Notes: generated by a model from the letters alone, not told the origin. A stretch of DNA of 64,000 nt from Bradyrhizobium canariense (GCF_018130465.1 NZ_JAFCKJ010000010.1:124001-188000); one strand, 5' to 3'. Counted from the stretch's first letter, positions 1-9,813 are shown. Numbers and translations are program-made.

Positions 1-197
1 TCGCACCCGGCTTTGTCGACACCGAACTGACCAGATCGTTGGACGATGAGGGTCGCCGGCGCATCGCGGGACGCAGCGCGTTGCGCCGCCTGCCCGAGGT
101 CGACGACGTCGCGTCGATGGTCGAGTATCTCCTAGGCGAAGGCGGTCGGAACATCACCGGCACCCTCCTGACTGTAGACGCCGGCAACACCGCCTGA
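1..197 (+). CDS. Short-chain dehydrogenase/reductase, C-terminal part only
   Basis: The gene enters from the left edge; its last 64 codons are read from base 3. The peptide has APGFVDTE, the segment following the Rossmann core in classical SDRs, and ends NITGTLLTVDAGNTA, the usual FabG-like C-terminus that lines the dimer interface. These fit an NAD(P)-dependent oxidoreductase of 3-oxoacyl-reductase type. The cofactor motif and the Ser-Tyr-Lys catalytic residues lie outside the window, so substrate cannot be judged. The following 310 bases carry no gene. Confidence 0.85.
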   Translation, partial: APGFVDTELTRSLDDEGRRRIAGRSALRRLPEVDDVASMVEYLLGEGGRNITGTLLTVDAGNTA

Positions 198-508
198 TGG
201 CTTGGACAATGAACGCACTCACAAGCATCCAGTGGCGCAGATCAATACGATTTGCCAATACTTCGAGGCAGCTGGCACCTCGTTCATCACGGTCTGTACA
301 AGTCAAGGCCATCTCGTCGGTCGGGTTTCTTGCGAGCTCATCCAAATTAGGATGAGGCTGCTGGGAGGAATTGGCCATGGTGGTGTCGCTTGCGTCAAAA
401 TGGTCTCTTTATATTCTTTGCAGAACGTCGGATTATGTTGGACCTTAAGATAATTTGCGGCCACCACGGCGCATGAAGCATGCGCCATTACACTTTTCGA
501 GGTGACCA
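198..508. other. Intergenic stretch, no gene seen
   Basis: Between the SDR tail and the cupin gene I see no recognisable reading frame on either strand. The last bases (498-508) carry a GAGGTGA ribosome site for the cupin gene. Confidence 0.5.
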
Positions 509-970
509 ATGCGGTTTGCCCTTATTGAAACCGGCCATTGCAACGTGGATCTCAAGCCATCGCCGATCGAGCCATCCTGGATTATCGATGGCAATCCTGA
601 AGCCCGATCGCACGTGCTGGCGACCAGCGCGGATGGCACTGCGACAACCGTCATCTGGTCTTGCACCGATGGCAAGTTCAACTGGTATTACGATGTCGAC
701 GAGACCATCGTGATCCAGGAAGGATCGATCGTGCTCGAGAGTGAGGGTATGCCGCCGAAGCGTTACGGCGTCGGCGACGTTATCTTTTTTCGAAATGGTG
801 CGCAGGCCAAATGGCATGTCGAGGGCCACGTGAAGAAAGTGGCCTTCTTTCGCCAGACAAACCCGTTGGGGCTAGGTTTGGTCGTTCGTGCCGTCAACAA
901 GCTAAAGCGCATGTTCTTCCCATCCCACGGGCGTGCCCGCATCACCGCTGTTGGCTCACGACTTTCATAG
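509..970 (+). CDS. Cupin-domain protein (DUF861/ureidoglycine-aminohydrolase-like cupin)
   Basis: A 153-residue protein with one small beta-barrel cupin at about residues 45-115. The first cupin motif region contains WYYDVDETIVIQEGSIVLES and the second contains GVGDVIFFRNGAQAKWHVEG, followed by VKKVAFFR, the typical edge strand of the Cupin_3 family. The start is supported by GAGGTGA four bases upstream of ATG 509. The C-terminal 35 residues are basic and are not part of the cupin fold. Members may bind a metal and small carboxylates, but many have no known activity. It stands alone with no operon partner. The family call is good; the function is unknown. Confidence 0.85.
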   Translation: MRFALIETGHCNVDLKPSPIEPSWIIDGNPEARSHVLATSADGTATTVIWSCTDGKFNWYYDVDETIVIQEGSIVLESEGMPPKRYGVGDVIFFRNGAQAKWHVEGHVKKVAFFRQTNPLGLGLVVRAVNKLKRMFFPSHGRARITAVGSRLS

Positions 971-1363
971 CGAGCCCTGATTGGAATTAAAGATCGCATG
1001 CCGAAGATTTGGTTTGCCGGGGTCTAGCTAGGGTCTGGCGGCACGGAGAACAAGCCTTGCGCTGCCTTGCTGTACCCAATGAACTACTCCGAAATTTCCA
1101 TCTAGCGCTCTGCACAGGGACGGCCGAACAGAGTAACGACGTCAGCTGCCCTCGTTAGAGCGAGCGGATGATAACCCATGACCCCTTGCGTGGACTGTGA
1201 GCCGTCCGTGCGCATCGTGCCCGCCGGAACCCCTGAAGGATGAAGCCGCAATGTCCATCAAGCACTGTTGAGCTCAAACGGCGCAGTAGGGCGACATCCT
1301 GCCTGTCTGCGGAACTTGGAATCGGCCGGCAGCTAAGCCGGCCGTGCATTCCTCCGATTCAGC
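971..1363. other. Intergenic stretch, no gene seen
   Basis: About 390 bases with only short, composition-driven frames on both strands. I see no domain, RNA gene or clear terminator here. Confidence 0.45.
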
Positions 1364-1597
1364 ATGGTGATGAAGATGATCGACGAGCATTTTGTGCGCT
1401 TGAGAGCACACCGCAACAATATTCATCGTTATCGCGGATTGCTCAGGGGCAACCTGACCCACTATGAGCGGCAGTTCGTCGAAAGGCGCTTAGCGGAAGA
1501 AAGCTTAGCGATGCAAAACATAACGGCGAGCGCCGTGCCGCTCGAGAGCATGTCGTCTTCGAAAAGTGCCGTACCGCAACCGCCTCCGGTACCGTAG
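1364..1597 (+). CDS. Small orphan protein, rhizobial type
   Basis: A 77-residue charged protein. Its core IDEHFVRLRAHRNNIHRY, followed by an ERQFVERRLAEE helix, resembles a small orphan protein I associate with Bradyrhizobium genomes, where it is usually annotated as hypothetical. The tail is rich in Ser and Pro. No domain of known function is visible. The start is uncertain: ATG codons occur at 1364, 1370 and 1376, and the last would begin directly at the conserved IDEHF. It lies just upstream of a decayed recombinase. Recognition is from memory of the pattern, not from a search. Confidence 0.6.
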   Translation: MVMKMIDEHFVRLRAHRNNIHRYRGLLRGNLTHYERQFVERRLAEESLAMQNITASAVPLESMSSSKSAVPQPPPVP

Positions 1598-1678
1598 CGG
1601 ACCAGATGGTCGGAACCTTCTTTGTCACGTGGCCGCCGATGAGCGCAATCGAAACGGCCACCTCCTCGGCGGGGGCGT

Positions 1679-2230
1679 GTGTATACACTCCTCAACAATC
1701 GAGCCTATATCGGTGAGGCCGTCCACAAGGTGAGCCTAAGAACTAAAGCAGGTGACGCGCGCGCTCAGGCCCCGCGCTTATGGACCGCCTCATGTTTGGT
1801 ACGGACGGCGCCGCCATGTCTCGTACCCAAACCCGGAAGTCAGGACGGCTTTATCGCTACTAATTAGTCAGAGCGCGATCAGCGTGGTCAATCGGAAGTC
1901 CTATCAGGCTCGCACCGGCTGCCGAACTCGAGCTGATTGTCATGGATCAGCTTCGCGTGCTTCCCGAACGGCATCCTTCAGACCTGGCGCCCGCCGCAAG
2001 AAACGCAAGGACATCAGCGAGACCGACGTTCGCGACGCCCTCCTTTGTCGACGAGTTCTGGAATGTGCTTTTCCCTGCAAACAGGGCCTGACCTCCCCAT
2101 CCGCAGAACTCGGCCCGGGATTAAACCGCCGCCTCGCACCGAGGGCATTCTGACAGGCTTCCAGCCGGCGGGGCTTGATCTCTCAGTTGACGGATTCGAT
2201 CCCCATTGGGTGGGACAAGCAGGAAGGCCT
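1679..2230 (+). pseudogene. Serine recombinase (resolvase/invertase family), decayed C-terminal half
   Basis: Pieces of a large serine recombinase lie in order but in different frames. YTLLNNRAYIGEAVHK (from 1680) is the Recombinase-domain signature. LMFGTDGAAMSRTQTRKSG followed by RLYRY (about 1789-1848) is the zinc-ribbon entry. LISQSAIS (about 1857) follows after a frame change. AELELIVMDQLRVLPE (from 1921), ISETDVRDALL (about 2014, another frame) and VDEFWNVLFPANRA (about 2050-2090) form the C-terminal helices. GLDLSVDGF (about 2173) would be the trailing strand. In-frame stops and at least three frame changes separate the pieces, and the N-terminal catalytic Ser domain is missing. This is a fossil of a mobile element, integrase or phage-type recombinase, and cannot make a working enzyme. 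Confidence 0.75.
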
Positions 2231-3398
2231 TCTTGGCAAATAGGTGCGCGCACATTCTTGCGCTCCGCGAGCGAGTGGCGAACCCAAACCGCTATCCAGC
2301 TGCGCAGGAGCTTATCTGGTGAGTATGCACTTAGATCACATGCGGATTCACGACCGGATATCCTCTCAATAAATAGGCATGGAATCGTGAGGCGCGCCCG
2401 TCGGAATTGGCGTCAATGCTATCCACATGTCGCCGCCGACGTGCTGTTCAAAAGAAAGACATGGCCGCGTCGGGCAGCGACCATTCCAGGTGCCAGTGAC
2501 GCGCGGGGAAAGCGGAGCCAATTTGCCGCAAGGTTCAGATCCGTATTATCCGACCGAACACCCGGAGCGCCGCGCCACAGCCGTGACGGGCAACCGGCCG
2601 GGCGACACCACCACACGCCGCTCGGGTTCACTCGCGCTCGCAAATGAAGTGAAAAAGACCAATTTCAGCATGCAGGGCCCCTACGCGTGGTCCTGCCCCG
2701 GCCGCAGAGGCTACAAACAGTTTCGCTATATGGCGGCTCCATAATGGCTCACGTCTCCCCGCGGCCCATCCGCTTAACTCAAGTGTAGTTCAAGGAAAGC
2801 GCACAGGGCGACGCGCCTCGCCCTAGCAATTGCGAATCGAATGTTAGAATTTCGCCGACTGATGAGCTTTACAACGAAGCCTATCAATAGCGTGGTAGTT
2901 CGTTATAAAGCTGCGAAAGACTTCGACCTCGATCCCGGTGAGGGCATGGAATAGACGCTGTGGCCGAGACCGCGCTTGAGCTCCGCACCCTCATGAAAGG
3001 TAAAGGCTTAAACACCTGCCCAAGCTGACCGGAGGCATAGCGCCGCTGGAAAAGCCGCTCCAGAGCAACTGGAGGCCCCGGCTGGGCCAACTTTTTCGCC
3101 TCCATGAAGGCGACCGAGAATGGCTTGTGCAAATGCCCACAGCGGCAGGGTTAGGGGAAATCCCATCGACGAGTGAGACGTGTCCCCCGTCTTCGTCTAG
3201 CTGAATTCGTCGCCGCGTCCAAACTGATGGACCGGATAGATTGTCCGGAGAACCTGCCGAAAGAGGCGGCGAAGCAGCACGGCGGCTCGCGGGCGGTCCG
3301 GACAAGCCCGTTACAACCTAATCCTTTTTAGCCGTGGCATTTTCGACCGGTTAGGGTCAGGTTCAGTCCTGAAGGGAACTCTAGCCAAGAGCGTTCTC
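2231..3398. other. Long intergenic stretch, probably decayed mobile-element DNA
   Basis: More than 1.1 kb after the recombinase remains. Several open frames exist on both strands, including one on the plus strand to 2647, but their residues are Arg/Pro/Ser-rich shadows without any recognisable domain. I found no terminal inverted repeats, RNA gene or intact gene. Confidence 0.45.
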
Positions 3399-3716
3399 AT
3401 GGTTCACTCGCCATCGGTCGTGCCGCAGAGTGCGGCTGACCACGACGTCTACATTGTGCTCGAGGACTTCGGCGGCCGTCTCGGGCGAGCCTGGTCCGAA
3501 ACGGCAGAAGAGGGTAGCAATCGTGCGACTCTGCTGCGGCACCTCATCGAAGGCCATTACATTCGTCCAGCTCGCATTGTCGCCTTCAACACGAGCGAGG
3601 GATGGTCGCGCGATGTGACCGGGGATATCGCGGATGAGCTGCGCCGTCGCTTCGTCGAATTCGACGACGTGGCGCCTTCTATGCTGGAATTCCTTGAGAG
3701 AGCGGCCAGGCACTAA
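3399..3716 (+). CDS. Hypothetical protein, rhizobial orphan family
   Basis: A 105-residue soluble protein containing DHDVYIVLEDFGGRLGRAW, then LLRHLIEGHYIRPARIVAFN and a TSEGWSRDVTGDIADELRRR stretch. This resembles a small protein family common in Bradyrhizobium genomes and of unknown role. The fold looks alpha/beta, with no membrane segment or signal peptide. The first residues are not conserved in the pattern I recall, so a GTG at 3420 is an alternative start. Neighbouring DNA is non-coding on both sides, so context gives no clue. Confidence 0.7.
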   Translation: MVHSPSVVPQSAADHDVYIVLEDFGGRLGRAWSETAEEGSNRATLLRHLIEGHYIRPARIVAFNTSEGWSRDVTGDIADELRRRFVEFDDVAPSMLEFLERAARH

Positions 3717-4890
3717 GGGACAGATTGGAGCGCAGCTGAACTGTAGGTTTGGGCTGCCCGGTTTGACCCCACCCTCGCCCGCCAGGAAGCCGGACCGCCG
3801 GGGAATCATGATCGCGAGGTGTTCCGTCGGCTGCTTCGAGGCGGCATGCGGCCCCAACAAGAAGCTAGGCCAGATGCACTCTGCACGAGTGTGTGACCTG
3901 CTTGTTTTCTGTAACCGGTGCAGCCACAACGTGACGCTCTCGGCAGAATTTGTCGATCGCTGGCCCGATGACCTCCCGCCCTCTAAGCTCGGCCCCCGGT
4001 TCATCTGCCAGATCGGTAATCACGAAGGATGGTGAGACGGAACGTAGTGGGCCTCTTCCATCCTTGACCTGTATTACTACGGCCGTCCGCACCCCTTCCC
4101 ATCAGGCAGCGCCGCGTCTCCGATGCTTTGCGACTTCGGCGAGCGCAGCATCCAGATTGTCATCTCCACACCCACATTTTGGACGGTTAGCTTTCGTGCA
4201 GACCAGCATACTTCAAGCCGGCGCCGAACTCCTTGCCACTGCCCTCTACGATGTTTCCCATACACACTGGTGCCGCCAAGCTTAACGCCGGGGCTCGAAA
4301 AGCTCACCTTTGACCGGCCGCGCTTGACGGCTGGCCGCGTTCGGATCCTGCTTGTTCGTCTCGCGACGTCAGAGAGAATTTCCGGAAGCTCAGAGGCTCA
4401 GCTGTTTCGGCACCATCGCTTTGTGGAACGATTCATAAAAAGTGAGTTCGTCCTCAAAGAAATCCAAAAATAACAGAAGAGGGTACGACCATGCCCCGAT
4501 CCGTGGACGAGTTGAGGCGCGAGTCCTAGCGTGGTACGAGAAATCGACGCAAAGAGCGCATTCCCTAAGCGGCCAATCTTGTTGATGAATTTGGTAGCGG
4601 GAGAGCGCTACATGGCTAAACCCACGACTGCGGAGGCGCTGTTCTTTTACCGGAGGGCAGCTTAACTCCGACCTTGTGCCTTGATAGCCCGCCGGAGGCC
4701 GCCGTTCTTACGCGGTCCACGCACGCCCGTGCGCCGACGTAAAATTCACGATTCCGAGGGAGCCGCTGATTAAGCGGCGTATGATTTGCTGGGAACGTCA
4801 ATGTCCATTCCGACAATCGAGTCGCGAGAGCTGATGCCGATCGGTGGCCGCATGAGCGAGTGGCATGTCTCTTCCTCGCAAGCCCTCACG
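3717..4890. other. Long intergenic stretch with one gene fragment
   Basis: About 1.2 kb without an intact gene. The only recognisable item is the short broken frame at 4491-4529, listed separately. The remaining open frames are short and shadow-like on both strands. Confidence 0.45.
4491..4529 (+). pseudogene. Possible 5' fragment of a DUF3618-type protein
   Basis: After an AGAAGAGGG ribosome-like site, ATG 4491 opens MPRSVDELRRES and then meets a TAG. The peptide resembles the first residues of DUF3618 proteins of rhizobia, which begin with a similar SVDELRRE helix and continue for over 100 residues. No continuation is seen in other frames downstream. The match is short, so it is a suggestion only. 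Confidence 0.3.
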
Positions 4891-4891
4891 C

Positions 4892-5638
4892 CTACGGCGT
4901 CGAGATCAATCCACGAGCTGTTGCAACTATCCAGCGGTCGCCCCAACGCACGATAGAGTCTATTCGGCCAATGCCGCGGACCACGTCGCCCTGTGCTGCC
5001 ATCCGAATCCCATCGGGCCCTTCGAGCACCGCCGTTCCGCCGCGAACGTCAAGGACTGCCCAACCCTCAATAGTCGTTGGTCTTGTCTCGGGGACCGACA
5101 GGAACCGCCTCGCAGGCTCAACCGAGCCGGTCACAGACATGTCCGCCTCGACAGCCGAAGAAGCTGGGTTCGAAGCTTCCGCCGATTGCGTCCCACTGGA
5201 CGCTTTGGCCAGCGGCTTCGGAGCAAAGCTCCCGCTGACTGTGGAGAGTTGACCTGAAGCAGCCGGTGTTCGTGCTATCTTTCGAGCGCTTTCGGCCTTA
5301 CCGCCTGACTTTGTGTCAGGCATGCGGCGCGAGGCCGTTTCTATCTGAGCAATTGGGTTGAGAGCCGAGATAGTTGCAGGACCATACCAAGCGCCCGCCC
5401 ATCCCAATCCAGTGCCCCCACCCAATGCGACCATGAGGAGCAAAATAGTACGTTTTGAATGACCGTTTGGCGCCAGCCGCGCCAGGACCTCATTTCGATT
5501 GGAGGCCGAGAAATCCAGTTGGTCGAGAGTGACGGGCCACGTCGCGACCTCCCCACTGCCGTGATCCGCGACCGTCTCGATCCTTTCCAAGGTATTCGCA
5601 TGGTGCAATTGCATGCTCGGGTCCCTTGTGATCCCCAA
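4892..5638 (-). CDS. Single-pass membrane protein with C-terminal PilP-like/SH3-like segment
   Basis: A 248-residue protein: about 60 cytoplasmic residues, a membrane helix near residues 62-85 (RTILLLMVALGGGTGLGWAG), a Ser/Ala-rich linker, and a compact C-terminal domain from about residue 185 (TTIEGWAVLDVRGGTAVLEG, then GDVVRGIGRIDSIVRWGDRW). The last part resembles beta-rich domains found in pilus and type IV secretion inner-membrane partners such as PilP. The start may also be the ATG at 5614 (MQLHHAN). It lies about 3.5 kb from the Tad locus but is not joined to it. The topology is clear; the role is unknown. Confidence 0.7.
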   Translation of the reverse strand: MGITRDPSMQLHHANTLERIETVADHGSGEVATWPVTLDQLDFSASNRNEVLARLAPNGHSKRTILLLMVALGGGTGLGWAGAWYGPATISALNPIAQIETASRRMPDTKSGGKAESARKIARTPAASGQLSTVSGSFAPKPLAKASSGTQSAEASNPASSAVEADMSVTGSVEPARRFLSVPETRPTTIEGWAVLDVRGGTAVLEGPDGIRMAAQGDVVRGIGRIDSIVRWGDRWIVATARGLISTP

Positions 5639-6880
5639 TGATCATACCGGGAACTAAACCAACCCTTAACAGCCGATGCACCTCAGCACGAATAAGACAG
5701 CAGTGGATCACCTAGCAGACAAAGGTCGATGTCTGGCGGCCGCATGGGCGCGACCGGTTGACGGCGGGGATTATGTTTCACAAGCGTGAACTGCGCGACC
5801 AGCTTGCATCCGCGCCCGGATCTATCGTCAGGAGCACAATGGACCACCGTGCCTCCAGATTTGAGCCGCATGGCGTCCCATCTCGGCGCGAAGGGTCATG
5901 GGGGGCGGGGGCGCAACACCGGGAGTTTTCGATGTCCGATTATTTGCGATTTTGCTTCGCTGGTTTGGTACTCAAAACTCTTTCGACGGCGCCTGCGTCC
6001 TCTGGCATACCCTGACGCGCCGCCGCGCGATCAACGAACTCCTGGCGCTGCTATAGCCGAATTGCCACACGAACAAAGGTTCCGCGCGCCTGCCCTCAGT
6101 TTAGCACCGCGTTAGACGGACATTCGACTACGATGACAGTCCCCTCTAAGCTCCTCCACAATCGTCCGCAGACGTTCACTGGCACAGGTACAAGCCAGGC
6201 GATTACTGGACATTACCTGCCCCTGAATGACCCGGACTCGGGAGTCGACGGAAATGGTCGGTGCGAAGCTCAGTGAGCTGGAGCTGAAGCCGCCAAATGC
6301 TCCCAGTACTCTGCTTCTGCGAGCAGCTTCCAGCTCCGCTCGGGACAACGCGCGGCGGTCTGCCGGCAGAGCGACGCCATTGCGCGAAAACGGCGGACAG
6401 CTTCCATCTCCAACCTCCCGTGTTTTCTTTCCCCAAGCATATTTTTTTATTTTGCGGTGGAGCAACATGATTATGCGCCATAATCAAATTTGTGGTTTTG
6501 GCGGCACCCGTTCGGTTCCGACGATGCATCCGAGCGGAACTATTTCGCATCAGATTTCACATCCATTTCGAATGTATTGGTTTGAACGTCATTGCGCAGC
6601 TCCGCACGACCGGCGCACTCCGCGGAGGTATCGGGCAGCAACACCATGCGCGACGCTCGCCAGCAGGCATTCAATGTCAGAATCCGAACCGACTGGCCAC
6701 GAAGAATCTTCTTTAGTCGGTCCGTTGCTGAGAACCGAACCATATTGGCGATCAGCCCGGCGCAAATGCTGGGCTTATTCGTCACGCTCATCCCCGCGGA
6801 CCGAGCTCGACGAACGAGCAAGTGCGCTGGCAACCGAGCCTTAGCAATTTCTGGATTGCAACCAGCAGCCTCGCAGAGGA
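5639..6880. other. Long intergenic stretch, no supported gene
   Basis: About 1.2 kb. Overlapping frames occur on both strands, for example minus 6112-6468, minus 6540-6833 and plus 6227-6844, but none shows a domain and each is rich in Arg, Ser and Pro as expected from GC-rich non-coding DNA. A T-rich patch near 6442-6458 is the only compositional anomaly. Confidence 0.4.
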
Positions 6881-7513
6881 TCAGCTCTCGAGAACGCTGT
6901 CGTTTCCCTTCGGTCCCGCGACGGTCTGATGCTCGGGGATCTGGCGCGGGCGATAGCGCAACTCACGCTCGCGTGGAGCTGGGCGTTCGGACGGATTGCG
7001 ACCGATCTTAGCTTGGAGTTCGGTAAGGTCGGTGAACACGTCGGCTTGGCGGCGCAGCTCGTCGGCGATCATCGGCGGCTGGCTCGCAATCGTGGAAATA
7101 ACGTTGACCCGCACGCCGCGCCGCTGCACCGCCTCGACCAAGGACCTGAAGTCGCCGTCACCGGAGAACAGCACCATCTCGTCGATATGCTCGGCGAGCT
7201 CCATCGCATTGACGGCGAGCTCGATGTCCATGTTGCCCTTGACCTTGCGCCGGCCGCCGGCGTCGATGAACTCCTTGGTCGGCTTGGTGACGACCGTGTA
7301 GCCGTTATAATCAAGCCAGTCGATGAGCGGACGTATCGAGGAATACTCCTGGTCCTCGATTGTGGCAGTGTAGTAGAATGCGCGCAGAAGCGTACCGCGA
7401 CTCTGAAATTCGCCCAGCAGGCGCTTATAATCGATGTCGAAGCCGAGCGTCTTGGCTGTGGCATAGAGATTGGCTCCGTCGATGAAGAGCGCAATCTTGC
7501 TGGGAGACGACAT
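6881..7513 (-). CDS. NYN-domain (LabA/DUF88-like) protein, putative RNase
   Basis: A 210-residue protein with a PIN-like NYN fold over residues 1-160. The acidic metal-binding positions are visible in IALFIDGANLY near the start, GNMDIELAVNAMEL in the middle, and VLFSGDGDFRSLVEAVQRRG, with VNVISTIASQPPMIADELRR closing the domain. NYN proteins of the LabA/DUF88 group are usually predicted ribonucleases. The last 45 residues are basic and disordered-looking. The gene is alone, with decayed DNA upstream and downstream, and its start at 7513 begins two residues before the first strand. The family call is confident; the RNA target is unknown. Confidence 0.92.
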   Translation of the reverse strand: MSSPSKIALFIDGANLYATAKTLGFDIDYKRLLGEFQSRGTLLRAFYYTATIEDQEYSSIRPLIDWLDYNGYTVVTKPTKEFIDAGGRRKVKGNMDIELAVNAMELAEHIDEMVLFSGDGDFRSLVEAVQRRGVRVNVISTIASQPPMIADELRRQADVFTDLTELQAKIGRNPSERPAPRERELRYRPRQIPEHQTVAGPKGNDSVLES

Positions 7514-8128
7514 GTTGTGATCTCGGAAGCACGAAGTGCCATGCTGCGGGAATATGAACCCGCCAATGAGGCGGCACTTCCAAAGCTTTCATCAAAGCGG
7601 ACTTTCACATGCTATACTGCGGTCCTTTAGCCTTCAAACAGTTTTGCTTTGGCCAAAATTAAATTCGCAACACCCCAGGGCTACGAAAATTCCGCCCGGC
7701 CCGCGTAAAAGGGTATGTCCGTCCCAGGTGGATAGGATCAGCCGCTTCGGCTATGCTCGACTTGTCCGCAATTTTGTGCAACGCAATGCCTGACCGACTC
7801 GAAATCTTTGACATCGCCTTAGAACGGCGAGGCCGAGCATGGACCTGGCGCGTGTGCACCCGGGAACGGACGACCGTGATGTCCGGACGGGAGGACAGCC
7901 GCGCCGCTGCCAGATACAGAGCAGCCAGGGCACTTTTCCTGATCCTGCTCTCGGCCCCCTATCGAGCTGCGAGATCGAGAGCGTCCAACAGAGGTCCAAC
8001 TCAACAGGTAGGACACTCGCCAGATCCGTCACAGCGAAAGATGGCTTCATAGCTCCGTGCGCCGGTGGCGAGCGCATACAGGCGAACCTTGAAGCCGAGA
8101 TGCTTCAGCGAGGCATGTTCTTCGAAAT
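7514..8128. other. Intergenic stretch, no supported gene
   Basis: Roughly 600 bases between the NYN gene and a small HTH-like gene, with only shadow frames. A minus-strand peptide containing VRLYALATGARSYEAIF (about 8030-8085) reads like protein but lacks a usable start and is not called. Confidence 0.4.
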
Positions 8129-8293
8129 CTACTTCTTCAACAGCATTCCCAAAGTACGCGCCATTCGCCTCACTGATCCGGTGTGGCGGCCCAGTTCGGC
8201 TGCTATCTTCGATACGCCAGCTCCTGCCCTGGCTAGCTTGGACAATTGCTGGACCTCGTGATCCTTCCATTGCTTTGGCTTTGGTGTTTTCAT
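8129..8293 (-). CDS. Small helix-turn-helix-like protein (SANT/Myb or GcrA-like)
   Basis: A 54-residue basic protein: after MKTPKPKQWKDHE come LSKLARAGAGVSKIAAELGR and HTGSVRRMARTLGMLLKK. The pattern of two helices with Gly turn, I-A-x-x-L-G-R and S-V-R is that of small DNA-binding modules widespread in Bradyrhizobium. Upstream in-frame codons extend the frame to 8380, but the internal ATG at 8293 matches the start of the conserved part. It is probably a nucleic-acid-binding protein. It has no operon partners. Confidence 0.6.
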   Translation of the reverse strand: MKTPKPKQWKDHEVQQLSKLARAGAGVSKIAAELGRHTGSVRRMARTLGMLLKK

Positions 8294-8543
8294 GATGCGG
8301 CACTCAACTTGGCGCCACTCAACCAGCGCGGCTGGTTGCCGACACTTGGGAAATTTACGGGTTGCCGGAGTTCGCGTCATCGCCGCAGGCCGTACACTGT
8401 CCCATCAGGACATCGGCTGGCCCGCCTGCTCCCAGTCGAATGCAGGGCCCCGCAGCGATCGGGCGGTCTCCGGGCCGTCTCAATGTCCACCTAAGTTGCC
8501 GGCTTAGCCGCCGCATCAAGCGAAGCACTCTCGGAGACCAGGC

Positions 8544-9149
8544 ATGTTCACTTCCGTTATGGCAAAAGCACGATCATTGCTAGATCGGATACGCCCTGGT
8601 CCTTCGCAAGACATCTCCGATGCCGGATCCGAACGCCGGGGCCGGGAAGCGACGGGCGCCATCCTTGCGCTGATCAGCCTGATCGTGATCGTCGCATGCG
8701 TCGGCGCGGCGATCGCCCTCACCCAGGTCAGGTCTTTGAAATCGGAGGTCGTCGCGCTTCATCGCGAGCTTGCACCGCTCAAGGAGCGGGTCGCGCAACT
8801 GGATCAAGCCGAGAAGGCAAGGCGTCAGGCTGAACAGCAGCAGGATGCAAAGGACAAGGCTGCGATCGAGAGAAGCAATCGTCTTGGCGAAACGCAGGCC
8901 GCATTGACTCTCTCGTCCGAGGAGATTCAACAGATCAAGGTGTATATCAAGCCGGCTCCCTCGATAGGCGCTCCGGCAGACGCGATCAAGGTCGGCGATT
9001 TCGTGGATGGTGCGATGATCCCGCTGCCATCACCGCTCACGGAGAAAATTCCAAAACTGCTCGGCGCCAGATTTACAATTCGAAACGGGGTGATCATCAT
9101 CGTCAGAAATGGCAGTCGGCGGGTAGACGCCGTGCTGGGTTCGAACTAG
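8544..9149 (+). CDS. Membrane-anchored coiled-coil protein, unknown function
   Basis: A 201-residue protein: 37 N-terminal residues, one membrane helix at about 40-62 (ILALISLIVIVACVGAAIAL), then a charged coiled coil (about 63-110, with many Lys, Glu, Gln and Arg), and a C-terminal globular part with VYIKPAPSIG, VGDFVDGAMIPLPSPL and ARFTIRNGVIIIVRNGSRRV. A GGAG ribosome site lies 7 bases before ATG 8544. The end of the chain is probably periplasmic. It lies beside the Tad locus but on the opposite strand. No known family is recognised. Confidence 0.75.
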   Translation: MFTSVMAKARSLLDRIRPGPSQDISDAGSERRGREATGAILALISLIVIVACVGAAIALTQVRSLKSEVVALHRELAPLKERVAQLDQAEKARRQAEQQQDAKDKAAIERSNRLGETQAALTLSSEEIQQIKVYIKPAPSIGAPADAIKVGDFVDGAMIPLPSPLTEKIPKLLGARFTIRNGVIIIVRNGSRRVDAVLGSN

Positions 9150-9197
9150 CCGAGACCAAAATTTCAATAAAAATCAAACTGCGGCCAGTTGTTCCGC

Positions 9198-9734
9198 CTA
9201 GGGTTGATTGTTCGGCGGCCTTTCGATGAACCGACGGCTGCCATTGAGGAGCTCAAGGTTATTGGCGATCACCGGATTGGTCGGATCGAGCGCATAAGCC
9301 TTCTCAAATTTTCGACGCGCGCCGTTCAAATTGCCCCGCAACATCAATGAATAGCCCTGATCGTTGAGGATCTGGACTGTCTCGCCGCCAAGTCTGATCG
9401 CTTGGGCGTAAGCCTGGTCCGCAAGATCGAACCGACGCAACCGATCGTAGCTTGCTGCCAGGCCAACCCAGGCTGTCACGTCCTTCGGCGATTTCTCGAC
9501 GGCGTCCTTGAAGTAGCGCTGGGAAATTCCGTAACTGCCACGATTGAAATGCTCCAGCCCCAGCCGCACGGGCTCGTCCGAAGGATAATATTTGACGTCG
9601 GTCGGTTCCTGCACGGGGTCGCCGCCCGGCGGCTCCACGGGAGCGACGATAGCCGCGTCTCTCAGCGTGGTCTCACACGCCGCAAGGCCGGTCGCCAACC
9701 AGCAACAGGTCAGCATCAAGATGATGCGCCGCAT
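9198..9734 (-). CDS. tadD: TadD-like TPR lipoprotein of the Tad pilus locus
   Basis: A 178-residue lipoprotein. MRRIILMLTCCWLATGLAAC is a lipobox signal, with Cys 20 as the acylation site, followed by an extended linker and two or three TPR repeats from about residue 62 (VRLGLEHFNRGSYGISQRYF; DVTAWVGLAASYDRLRRFDL; ILNDQGYSLMLRGNLNGARR). TadD works as the pilotin-like outer-membrane partner of the secretin RcpA. The start at 9734 is preferred over 9767 because the signal peptide begins there and GGGGA stands 8 bases upstream. It is the last gene of the locus and about 80 bases below the small lipoprotein gene. Confidence 0.88.
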   Translation of the reverse strand: MRRIILMLTCCWLATGLAACETTLRDAAIVAPVEPPGGDPVQEPTDVKYYPSDEPVRLGLEHFNRGSYGISQRYFKDAVEKSPKDVTAWVGLAASYDRLRRFDLADQAYAQAIRLGGETVQILNDQGYSLMLRGNLNGARRKFEKAYALDPTNPVIANNLELLNGSRRFIERPPNNQP

Positions 9735-9813
9735 AAATCTTGTCCCCGCCCGGCTCATCGGACTCATTGAAATATCATTGTTGAGTGATCCAACGCCAAG
9801 GCCCCCTGGCTTC

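Noticed and set aside
1937-2647. A 236-codon plus-strand open frame
   Set aside because: Its beginning is an alternative frame of the recombinase remains and the rest is Arg/Pro/Ser-rich without a domain.
6227-6844. A 205-codon plus-strand open frame and overlapping minus frames (6112-6468, 6540-6833)
   Set aside because: Mutually overlapping, no domain, no ribosome site that I trust; treated as non-coding.
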